Source of the DNA: SVEL01 sp045126475
GTDB taxonomy: Bacteria > Bacillota > Clostridia > Lachnospirales > Lachnospiraceae
Direction of reading: 5' to 3'
Assembly: GCA_045126475.1 (NCBI GenBank)
Contig: JBGVOL010000039.1
Span: 1 to 20,586, forward strand
Length of the DNA: 20,586 bases
Below, piece after piece: positions 13,724 to 20,586 of this stretch. The number at the start of each line of letters is the position of its first letter. Position 1 is the first letter of the stretch. The notes beneath the pieces were generated by a model. That model saw nothing but the letters and a program-made list of their open reading frames with translations, ran no database searches and was not told the origin of the DNA. A program made the translations under genes and the position numbers.

Positions 13724-16360
13724 ATGGCAAAGAAATGGGTATATACCTTCAAAGAAGGTAACATGACCATGCGTAACTTACTTGGTGGTAAGGGCGCTAA
13801 CCTTGCAGAAATGACAGAAATCGGTCTTCCGGTACCACAGGGTTTCACAATCACAACTGAAGCTTGTACACAGTACTATGAAGACGGAAGAAAGATCAAC
13901 GACGAAATCATGGCTCAGGCTATGGAAGGCGTTAAGTGGATGGAAGAAGTAAACGGAAAGAAATTCGGCGATCTTAAGAATCCACTTCTTGTTTCAGTTC
14001 GTTCAGGTGCCAGAGCATCTATGCCGGGTATGATGGATACAATCCTTAACCTTGGTCTTAATGACGAAGTAGTAGAAGCAATGATCGCTAACAACCCAGA
14101 TCCTGCATTTGCTCGTTTCGTATATGACTCATACAGAAGATTCATCCAGATGTTCTCAGATGTAGTTATGGAAGTTGGTAAGAAGTACTTCGAGCAGCTT
14201 ATCGACGAGATGAAAGAGAAGAAGGGTGTACAGTACGACGTAGAACTTACAGCTGATGATCTTAAAGAACTTGCATCACAGTTCAAGGCTGAGTACAAGA
14301 AACAGTTAGGACAGGATTTCCCTTCAGATCCAGTAGAGCAGTTAAAGCTCGCTATCGAAGCTGTATTCAAGTCATGGGATAACCCACGTGCTAACGTATA
14401 TAGAAGAGATAACGATATCCCTTACTCATGGGGTACAGCTGTTAACGTAATGCCAATGGTATTCGGTAACTTAAATAATGAGTCTGGTACAGGTGTTGCT
14501 TTCACAAGAGACCCTGCTACAGGTGAAAATAAACTTATGGGTGAGTTCCTCATCAATGCTCAGGGTGAAGACGTTGTTGCCGGTGTTAGAACTCCAATGC
14601 CAATCGCTCAGATGGAAAAAGAATTCCCAGAGGCATATGCTGAATTCATCAAGGTATGTGAGATTCTTGAGAACCACTACCATGATATGCAGGATATGGA
14701 ATTTACAGTTGAAAACAGAAAGTTATACATGCTTCAGTGTCGTAACGGTAAGAGAACAGCTCCTGCTGCTCTTAAGATTGCTTGTGATCTCGTTGACGAA
14801 GGACATAAGACAGAAGAAGAAGCAGTTATGATGATTGACCCACGTAACCTTGATACACTTCTTCATCCACAGTTTGATGCAGCAGCTCTTAAAGCAGCTA
14901 CACCACTTGGAAAGGGTCTTGGTGCTTCTCCTGGTGCTGCTTGTGGTAAGGCTGTATTCACAGCTGACGATGCAGTAGCTTGGGCTGAGAGAGGAGAGAA
15001 GGTTGTACTTGTACGTCTTGAAACATCTCCTGAAGATATCACAGGTATGAAGGCTGCTCAGGGTATCCTTACAGTACGTGGTGGTATGACATCTCACGCT
15101 GCCGTTGTTGCACGTGGTATGGGTACATGTTGTGTATCTGGTTGTGGCGATATCAACATGGACGAAGAAAACAAGAAGTTCACATTAGGTGGACAGACAT
15201 TTACAGAGGGTTCTGAGATCTCTATCGATGGTACAACAGGTAACATCTATGCAGGTCTTATCCCAACAGTAGACGCTCAGATTGCTGGTGAGTTTGGTCG
15301 TGTTATGGCTTGGGCTGATAAGTTCAGAACTCTTAAGGTTAGAACAAACGCAGATACACCTGCTGACGCTAAGAAGGCTCGTGAACTCGGTGCTGAAGGT
15401 ATCGGTCTTTGCCGAACAGAGCATATGTTCTTCGAGGAAGACAGAATTGCAGCATTCAGAGAGATGATCTGTGCAGATACAGTAGAAGAGAGAGAAGCAG
15501 CTCTTGAGAAGATTCTTCCATATCAGCAGGGAGATTTCAAGGCTCTTTACGAGGCTCTTGAAGGTAATCCGGTTACAATCAGATTCCTTGATCCACCTCT
15601 TCATGAGTTCGTTCCAACAGAAGAAGAGGACATCAAGAAGCTTGCTGATGCACAGGGTAAATCTGTTGAAGATATCAAGGCTATCATCGCTTCATTACAT
15701 GAATTCAACCCAATGATGGGTCACAGAGGATGCCGTCTTGCTGTAACATATCCTGAAATCGCTAAGATGCAGACAAAGGCTGTTATTCGTGCAGCTATTG
15801 AAGTTAAGTCTGCTCATCCTGATTGGAATGTTAAGCCGGAAATCATGATTCCACTTGTATGTGAAGTAAAAGAGCTTAAGTACGTTAAGAAGGTAGTAGT
15901 TGAGACAGCTGACGCTGAAATCGCTGCTGCTGGTATAGCTCTTGAATACGAGGTTGGTACAATGATCGAGATTCCTAGAGCAGCTCTTACAGCTGATGAA
16001 ATCGCTTCAGAGGCAGATTTCTTCTGCTTCGGTACAAACGACCTTACACAGATGACATTCGGTTTCTCAAGAGATGATGCAGGTAAGTTCCTTGATGCTT
16101 ACTATGATACAAAGATCTTCGAGAACGATCCATTTGCTAAGTTAGACCAGACAGGTGTTGGCAAGCTTATGGAAATGTCAATCAAGCTTGGTAAGCCGGT
16201 TAATCCTAACCTTCACATTGGTATCTGTGGTGAGCACGGTGGAGATCCTTCATCAGTTGAGTTCTGCCACAAGATTGGTCTTGACTATGTGTCATGTTCA
16301 CCATTCCGTGTACCAATTGCAAGATTAGCAGCAGCTCAGGCTGCTATCAATGCAAAGTAG
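13724..16360 (+). CDS. ppdK: Pyruvate, phosphate dikinase
   Basis: This 878-residue cytoplasmic enzyme interconverts pyruvate, ATP and Pi with PEP, AMP and PPi. In fermenting Clostridia it usually runs towards pyruvate in a PPi-linked glycolysis, or towards PEP. The order is standard. It starts with an N-terminal ATP-grasp nucleotide-binding domain (MRNLLGGKGANLAEMTEIGL, then VRSGARASMPGMMDTILNLG). Next is the central phosphohistidine domain with GGMTSHAAVVARGMG, His458 being the swinging phospho-carrier. Last is the C-terminal PEP-binding TIM barrel with NLHIGICGEHGG, Cys835 being the catalytic cysteine. These positions match the 874-residue Clostridium symbiosum enzyme (His455, Cys831). AGGAGG lies upstream of the ATG. 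Codon choice is that of a highly expressed gene. It is a monocistronic unit with its own promoter and terminator. Confidence 0.97.
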   Translation: MAKKWVYTFKEGNMTMRNLLGGKGANLAEMTEIGLPVPQGFTITTEACTQYYEDGRKINDEIMAQAMEGVKWMEEVNGKKFGDLKNPLLVSVRSGARASMPGMMDTILNLGLNDEVVEAMIANNPDPAFARFVYDSYRRFIQMFSDVVMEVGKKYFEQLIDEMKEKKGVQYDVELTADDLKELASQFKAEYKKQLGQDFPSDPVEQLKLAIEAVFKSWDNPRANVYRRDNDIPYSWGTAVNVMPMVFGNLNNESGTGVAFTRDPATGENKLMGEFLINAQGEDVVAGVRTPMPIAQMEKEFPEAYAEFIKVCEILENHYHDMQDMEFTVENRKLYMLQCRNGKRTAPAALKIACDLVDEGHKTEEEAVMMIDPRNLDTLLHPQFDAAALKAATPLGKGLGASPGAACGKAVFTADDAVAWAERGEKVVLVRLETSPEDITGMKAAQGILTVRGGMTSHAAVVARGMGTCCVSGCGDINMDEENKKFTLGGQTFTEGSEISIDGTTGNIYAGLIPTVDAQIAGEFGRVMAWADKFRTLKVRTNADTPADAKKARELGAEGIGLCRTEHMFFEEDRIAAFREMICADTVEEREAALEKILPYQQGDFKALYEALEGNPVTIRFLDPPLHEFVPTEEEDIKKLADAQGKSVEDIKAIIASLHEFNPMMGHRGCRLAVTYPEIAKMQTKAVIRAAIEVKSAHPDWNVKPEIMIPLVCEVKELKYVKKVVVETADAEIAAAGIALEYEVGTMIEIPRAALTADEIASEADFFCFGTNDLTQMTFGFSRDDAGKFLDAYYDTKIFENDPFAKLDQTGVGKLMEMSIKLGKPVNPNLHIGICGEHGGDPSSVEFCHKIGLDYVSCSPFRVPIARLAAAQAAINAK

Positions 16361-16362
16361 GC

Positions 16363-16506
16363 GAAAACGAAATTAAGGGAGAGATTCATCTCTTTGATAT
16401 GAGTTTTAACTACGCACAAGCTAAGGCTTATAGGAAGAAACAAGGTGGTTACCTTCGGGCAAATCAATGGTATGACTTAGAAGCTGAGGTTTGGATAGCA
16501 ATATAA
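16363..16506 (+). pseudogene. Short ORF remnant downstream of ppdK
   Basis: An open frame between ppdK and its terminator encodes GEIHLFDMSFNYAQAKAYRK and then a stretch ending NQWYDLEAEVWIAI, with protein-like composition. The frame runs back into ppdK in a different reading frame, so its true start is missing. The only local ATG (16399, 35 codons) has no well-placed ribosome site; AGGGAGAG is about 18 nt away. It may be the 3' end of a gene left after a rearrangement at the edge of the accessory region, or a small unknown ORF. No family is recognised. Confidence 0.3.
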
Positions 16507-16518
16507 ACAATAATAATG

Positions 16519-16556
16519 AATCCCGTTACTTGTAGAATGCAGGTAGCGGGATTTTT
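16519..16556 (+). terminator. Rho-independent terminator after ppdK
   Basis: AATCCCGTTACTTG (16519-16532) pairs with CAGGTAGCGGGATT (16540-16553) over 14 bp, with two G-U pairs and a 7-nt loop, then a short T-run. It should end the ppdK transcript and also cover the small ORF remnant. The rest of the 322-bp gap after ppdK holds the promoter of the next operon. Confidence 0.88.
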
Positions 16557-16628
16557 GTATATAAAATTTTAATAGGCTGAGTCGGTGTTTTGCCGATACA
16601 GGTCATATGATATTTGATAAGAAATAGG

Positions 16629-16658
16629 TTGATATTGTTCCGATAAGTGATGTATAAT
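16629..16658 (+). promoter_or_regulatory. Sigma-A type promoter for the restriction-modification locus
   Basis: TTGATA (16629-16634), 18-nt spacer, perfect TATAAT (16653-16658). The leader would be only about 20 nt. A CCGATA hexamer occurs at 16602 and again within the spacer at 16640 and could be part of an operator, perhaps for the small HTH protein of this locus, but this is weak. Confidence 0.65.
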
Positions 16659-16682
16659 AGAACATGAAGTGGGGGTGTTAGG

Positions 16683-17690
16683 ATGCGTGGTGCAAGATGC
16701 ATGAAGCAATTGGTTGAGCATAGTAAACGGTCTTATATAGCAGCTATAGATACATATAACAGAATCGGTTCAATATGTCGTATAGAAGGTTTTGCTTATT
16801 ATATGACGAATGCATGGGAATTGCTTGTAAAAGCTCGCGTGATACAACTGACCGGTGACGTGAAAAACATTTATACCAAGAAAACACGTGAAGGTCGCCC
16901 TGAGACAAAATCATTAGACGATTGTGTAAGGTATGTATTCCAAAATGAAATAGACCCTATTAGAAGAAATATAGAGTGGATTTCTGAAGTGAGAAATCAA
17001 GCTGTTCATTTTTTGGTTACAGAACTAGAAAGTATATTTATTTCGTATTTTCAAGCATCTGCAATTAATTATAGTAATTGCATAAATGAATGGTTTGGAA
17101 TAAATATAAATGAGGAATATGATTTTCCTATTCTTTCATTATTTACTCTTAGTACAGATAAGGTGATTGATGTTAAGCGACTTAAAGGTAAGTATGATAA
17201 GCATATAATTGACTTTGTTGTAGAACAGCAAATGCAAGACAGAGAAATCAGGTCATCAAAGATAGATAATAGTAAGGCTCAAATGTATATTCCGATTGAA
17301 TATAAAGCAGCAATTGTAAAAAACATTGATAAAGCAGATATGCTATTTGCAAGTGGTTCCACTGGAAATGGTAATCTGTTATATGTAGAAACTCCAAAGG
17401 ATTTGGAAAGAACACATCCATATGTACATTCTGATATACAGGAAAGGTTAGAGGCATTATTTGATGAATCAGTTTTTCCTTCAAAAAGATTTCTTTCACA
17501 TGATGCAAGATGTGTTACATATGTAAATAAGTTTAATGAAAACCAGCAATACGTGTATCGTATGAAAAAACCAGTAGTTATCAGGTACTCTGAGTTATAT
17601 TTAAATTATGTAGCAGGGAATATAGAAAAAGATAAAGAATACTTGTTTAAAATGAGAGAAAGATATCGAAAGATTACGACGAAGAGGTAA
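16683..17690 (+). CDS. DUF3644 protein with HEPN-like R-x4-H motif
   Basis: This 335-residue soluble protein begins with the family-typical helical segment LVEHSKRSYIAAIDTYNRIG and FAYYMTNAWELLVKARVIQL. Within the first 120 residues, EVRNQAVHF gives Arg104-Asn105-x3-His109. That is the R-(polar)-x3-H signature of HEPN-domain ribonucleases, many of which are toxins or abortive-infection effectors. The C-terminal 200 residues are not recognised. GTGGGGGTG (16669-16677) 5 nt upstream supports the ATG at 16683; a second in-frame ATG at 16701 is possible. It is first in an operon with a small HTH gene, a DNA methyltransferase and a helicase/restriction gene, so a defence role is likely. The DUF3644 call is from memory. 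The ribonuclease role is inference from one motif. Confidence 0.7.
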   Translation: MRGARCMKQLVEHSKRSYIAAIDTYNRIGSICRIEGFAYYMTNAWELLVKARVIQLTGDVKNIYTKKTREGRPETKSLDDCVRYVFQNEIDPIRRNIEWISEVRNQAVHFLVTELESIFISYFQASAINYSNCINEWFGININEEYDFPILSLFTLSTDKVIDVKRLKGKYDKHIIDFVVEQQMQDREIRSSKIDNSKAQMYIPIEYKAAIVKNIDKADMLFASGSTGNGNLLYVETPKDLERTHPYVHSDIQERLEALFDESVFPSKRFLSHDARCVTYVNKFNENQQYVYRMKKPVVIRYSELYLNYVAGNIEKDKEYLFKMRERYRKITTKR

Positions 17691-17695
17691 GAGAT

Positions 17696-17884
17696 ATGGA
17701 ATATTTAACAACAGTAGAAATGTCTGAGAAATGGAATATATCATCTCGTAGAATCGGGGTGTTATGTGCTGCCGGAAGAATCGAGGGAGTTATAAAAAAA
17801 GGAAAGACATGGTTAATACCAGAAGATGCTGTGAAGCCGGCTGATGGTAGATACAAAAATGTACCAATAATGGATAAAAAATAA
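17696..17884 (+). CDS. Small helix-turn-helix DNA-binding protein (HTH_17/excisionase type)
   Basis: This 62-residue protein has a typical winged HTH of the MerR/excisionase type. YLTTVEMSEKWNISSRRIGV has the recognition-helix pattern, followed by the wing sequence KKGKTWLIPEDAVKP. Such small proteins are common in restriction-modification and integrative loci and bind DNA; many regulate their own operon. It starts 5 bp after the DUF3644-type stop and ends 25 bp before the methyltransferase start, so it belongs to the same transcript. Whether it is a regulator, like C-proteins of restriction systems, or a structural DNA-binding part cannot be told. Confidence 0.78.
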   Translation: MEYLTTVEMSEKWNISSRRIGVLCAAGRIEGVIKKGKTWLIPEDAVKPADGRYKNVPIMDKK

Positions 17885-17909
17885 AATATTACGAACAGGA
17901 GATGTGTAT

Positions 17910-20447
17910 ATGGAACGTGCAAAGAAAAGAATGGAAGCGTATGCGTCTAAAATGAGAGATATTGATAATTATACGCATGACGATAAACAGAGAACAAATA
18001 ATCCACCAGTTGGAATAGCTTCACACGATAAAGGAGAAGAAAAGGTAAAAACATACGCATATGACCCACATATAGACCCATCTCTTCAGTGGGCAGGGAA
18101 GAAAGAAAATGAGGAAATTTCTGTAACAACTTCATCCATACATATTCATGAATCAATTAAGCCACTATCTATTATAGCTAAAGTTACAAAAGAATATGCT
18201 GATACAGAAAAAGGTCAGATTAAAGGACAGATGAGTTTGTTCGATGATGTTACTCCAGCAGCTAGACTTAAAAAGAAGAGAGAAGCAATTGAGTTTTATC
18301 AGCATGGAGTAAATTGGACTAATAGAATGATTGCGGGCGATAGTCTTATAATTATGAATTCGCTTCTGGAAAAAGAAGGAATGGGTGGACAAGTTCAAAT
18401 GGTATACTTTGACCCACCATACGGAATTAGTTATGGTTCCAACTTTCAACCATTTGTGAATGATAGAACTGTAAGCGATAAGAAAGATGAGGATTTATCA
18501 CAAGAACCAGAAACAATAAAAGCTTTTAGAGATACGTGGGAATTAGGAATACACTCTTATTTAACATATATTAAGAGTAGAATCATGTTAGCAAAAGAGT
18601 TACTGAGTGAATCTGGTAGTATTTTTGTTCAAATAGGGATAGATAATGTACATCTGGTTAGAAATATTTTAGATGAAATATTTGGAGCTGAGAATTTTAT
18701 TAGCATGATTACATTTCAAAAGACGGGATTTAAGCCGTCAAACAGAATTCAAAATGTTGCTGATTATATTCTTTGGTATGGAAAGGAAAAAGAAAGATGT
18801 AAGTTCCATAAATTATTTTTGCCGAAAACATTAGGAGAATTGTCAAATCCTTCAAATAGATATGACCAATTAGAATTACCAGATGGTACACGACGTGCAT
18901 TGACAAAAGAGGAAAAGAAAAATCCAATGCTTATACCTGAGGGAGGAAGGCCCTACCAGTTGGTTGACGTAACTTCACAGGGAGGAAATTCTAATACGCC
19001 AAAAGAGCCATATGAATTTCAAGGGAAATTACACTTTTGTCCCCCGAATAGAAGCTGGAATATAGAAACATTGAAGAGTATTGAGAAAATGGGACGATTA
19101 GTAAGTACCGGAAAAAGGCTGATGTATGTGAAATACTTAGATGAATTTCCAGTGTATGAGTTAACAAATGTCTGGGATGATTGTGCGATTACGCCAGATA
19201 TGGTATATGTTGTACAAACTAATCCTAATGTAATTCAGAGATGCCTCTTAATGGCAACAGACCCAGGTGATTTGGTATTAGATATTACCTGTGGAAGTGG
19301 TACAACAGCTTATGTAGCTGAACAATGGGGAAGGAGATGGATTACCTGTGATACTTCAAGAGTAGCAATAGCGTTAGCAAAACAAAGACTGCTTACATCG
19401 GTTTTTGATTATTATAAATTGTTACATATGGAAGAAGGCGTTTCCTCTGGATATCTATATAAAACTGTTCCGCATGTCGCATTAAGCGATATTGCTGCCG
19501 GAAATACTGATTTAAAAGAAATTTTATATGATAAGCCGGAGATTGATGTAAATAAAGTTCGTGTTTCTGGACCTTTTACAGTCGAAGCATTACCTGCACC
19601 GGTAGTTAAAACAATAGATTCTTTAGAAGAGTATGTGATGGAAGACTTATCAATTAGGCAAGCGGATTGGAGAGACCAGCTTTTGGCTACTGGAATTATG
19701 GGTAGAGGTGGAAATAGGTTAGAATTTTCCCGTGTTGAACCGTTAACAGGAACTAAGTTTCTTCAAGCGGAAGCTGAAACCAAGGAAGATACTCCACGTA
19801 GAGCTGTGGTTTGTTTTGCAGGTGAGACTAAACCTTTGGATTCGAGAATGGTGGCAATGGCACTTGATGAAGCAGAACGTTTAAGACCTACTCCGCAGTT
19901 AATTATTTTTGCAGCATTTCAGTTTGGTCCAGAAGCATCAAAAGATATTGATGATATGAATTGGCCTGGTGTTACTCTATTAAAAGCACAGATGAATTCA
20001 GACCTTATGACCAGCGACCTTAAGAAGAAACAATCATCTGACCAGTCATTCTGGTTAATTGGTCAGCCGGATGTTGAGATAATTAAGGATGGAAGAACCA
20101 AGAATAAGTACAAAGTTAGAGTTAACGGCTTTGATTATTATGATGTAAAGAAAGGTGTTGTAGAATCAGGTAATGCATCAAGAATTGCTATGTGGATGTT
20201 AGACCAAGATTATGATGGACTATGTATTGAACCAGACCAGGTATTCTTCCCGATGGGTGGTAAGAAGGATGGATGGAATAAGCTTGCCAAAACTTTAAAA
20301 GCAGAAATTGATGAAGAGTTAATTGAAAAATATGCGGGTAATGAGTCATTGTGGTTTATGGTACAGCCGAATTCACAGATTGCAGTTAAGATTGTTGACG
20401 ATAGAGGTATCGAAAGTTTGAAAGTGATAAGGATTGGTGATGAATAA
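17910..20447 (+). CDS. Site-specific DNA methyltransferase, type III Mod-like (beta class)
   Basis: The ATG at 17910 is chosen because AGGAGA (17897-17902) lies 7 nt upstream; the in-frame GTG at 17904 is too close. The 845-residue protein has the beta-class motif order. Catalytic motif IV, DPPYG (Asp168-Gly172), comes first, and the SAM-binding motif I, DITCGSGTTAYVAEQWG (from Asp458), comes later. The roughly 285 residues between hold the target-recognition region. This class methylates the exocyclic amine of adenine or cytosine; DPPY favours N6-adenine. The long C-terminal extension (about 480-845), ending in VFFPMGGKKDGWNKLAK and VKIVDDRGIESLKV, is beyond a minimal Mod subunit and may contact the partner helicase. 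The stop overlaps the next start (TAATG), indicating translational coupling. Target sequence unknown. Confidence 0.9.
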   Translation: MERAKKRMEAYASKMRDIDNYTHDDKQRTNNPPVGIASHDKGEEKVKTYAYDPHIDPSLQWAGKKENEEISVTTSSIHIHESIKPLSIIAKVTKEYADTEKGQIKGQMSLFDDVTPAARLKKKREAIEFYQHGVNWTNRMIAGDSLIIMNSLLEKEGMGGQVQMVYFDPPYGISYGSNFQPFVNDRTVSDKKDEDLSQEPETIKAFRDTWELGIHSYLTYIKSRIMLAKELLSESGSIFVQIGIDNVHLVRNILDEIFGAENFISMITFQKTGFKPSNRIQNVADYILWYGKEKERCKFHKLFLPKTLGELSNPSNRYDQLELPDGTRRALTKEEKKNPMLIPEGGRPYQLVDVTSQGGNSNTPKEPYEFQGKLHFCPPNRSWNIETLKSIEKMGRLVSTGKRLMYVKYLDEFPVYELTNVWDDCAITPDMVYVVQTNPNVIQRCLLMATDPGDLVLDITCGSGTTAYVAEQWGRRWITCDTSRVAIALAKQRLLTSVFDYYKLLHMEEGVSSGYLYKTVPHVALSDIAAGNTDLKEILYDKPEIDVNKVRVSGPFTVEALPAPVVKTIDSLEEYVMEDLSIRQADWRDQLLATGIMGRGGNRLEFSRVEPLTGTKFLQAEAETKEDTPRRAVVCFAGETKPLDSRMVAMALDEAERLRPTPQLIIFAAFQFGPEASKDIDDMNWPGVTLLKAQMNSDLMTSDLKKKQSSDQSFWLIGQPDVEIIKDGRTKNKYKVRVNGFDYYDVKKGVVESGNASRIAMWMLDQDYDGLCIEPDQVFFPMGGKKDGWNKLAKTLKAEIDEELIEKYAGNESLWFMVQPNSQIAVKIVDDRGIESLKVIRIGDE

Positions 20448-20586
20448 TGGCAGGAATAGATAAACTTATTATAAATTCCGCTTATAGAGAACCAACACAT
20501 CATTGGCGGAATGATTTAAACAGCCAATCTTTCATTATGGAAGAAGGTAGACGTCCGGCAGGATATTTTATTGCTGGTCAGGGTTC
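20447..20586 (+). CDS. Type III-like restriction/helicase subunit, N-terminus only (cut by window end)
   Basis: The first 46 codons are visible, with a start overlapping the methyltransferase stop by one base. The N-terminus, MAGIDKLIINSAYREP followed by HHWRND and EEGRRPAGYFIAG, matches the characteristic start (xIDxLIINSPYEEP...EGRRPAGY) of large DEAD/DEAH-box helicase proteins annotated as type III restriction Res subunits. From memory these are around 900-1000 residues with a helicase core and are encoded next to exactly this kind of methyltransferase. No helicase motif lies inside the window, so nuclease and ATPase function rest on family likeness and context. Confidence 0.75.
   Translation, partial: MAGIDKLIINSAYREPTHHWRNDLNSQSFIMEEGRRPAGYFIAGQG

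Noticed and set aside
13915..15604. Long reverse-strand frames of 120-150 codons opposite ppdK.
   Set aside because: ppdK is unmistakable over its full length. The antisense frames come from its codon bias and show no ribosome sites or recognisable families.
16294..16398. Extension of the small ORF after ppdK back to an ATG at 16294.
   Set aside because: That part lies wholly within the 3' end of ppdK in another frame and encodes a shadow sequence.

Overview
The window looks like a chromosome segment of an anaerobic, spore-forming Firmicute, most likely a Lachnospiraceae member (Butyrivibrio/Roseburia/Lachnospira type). This rests on the moderately AT-rich composition, strong AGGAGG-type ribosome sites, a DUF5717/DUF5716-type gene cluster, a SpoIID-like peptidoglycan-binding protein, a pyruvate formate-lyase, a pyruvate phosphate dikinase and the single-chain glycyl-tRNA synthetase. 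All supported genes lie on the + strand. Family assignments come from recognising sequence, not from a database search.

Layout. (1) Bases 1-5082 hold four tightly packed genes: the 3' part of a large DUF5717-type protein, an Hsp70/actin-like DUF5716-type ATPase, a TPR-like protein, and a coiled-coil protein with two membrane spans. They look like one operon for an uncharacterised machine. (2) Bases 5084-5238 are a 155-bp element with 25-bp terminal inverted repeats and about six copies of a 20-bp unit. An acyl-CoA thioesterase follows, then a second palindromic element (5668-5835). (3) Bases 5864-8440 are the pyruvate formate-lyase operon. The enzyme is split: the large chain has the Cys-Cys active site but no glycyl-radical domain, and that domain is made by a separate 79-residue gene just downstream. 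(4) Bases 8443-10180 hold a probable sporulation gene with a sigma-E-like promoter and a small membrane protein. (5) Bases 10193-12072 hold a Na+/phosphate cotransporter behind a PhoP/PhoB-like direct repeat. (6) Bases 12078-16556 hold glyQS and ppdK, each with a near-consensus promoter and a terminator; ppdK has a structured leader. (7) From about 16363 the character changes to an accessory defence locus. It has a short ORF remnant, then a DUF3644 protein with a HEPN-like R-x4-H motif, a small helix-turn-helix protein, a beta-class DNA methyltransferase with type III-like features, and the start of its helicase/restriction partner, cut by the window end.

How the genes work together. Pyruvate formate-lyase and PPDK both act at the pyruvate node of fermentative metabolism, and the phosphate cotransporter is plausibly phosphate-regulated. 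The last four genes probably form one restriction-modification locus with a candidate toxin-like HEPN protein. The points most worth following are the two-gene pyruvate formate-lyase with its Cys-rich tail, the DUF5717/5716 cluster, and the HEPN-like gene in the restriction locus.
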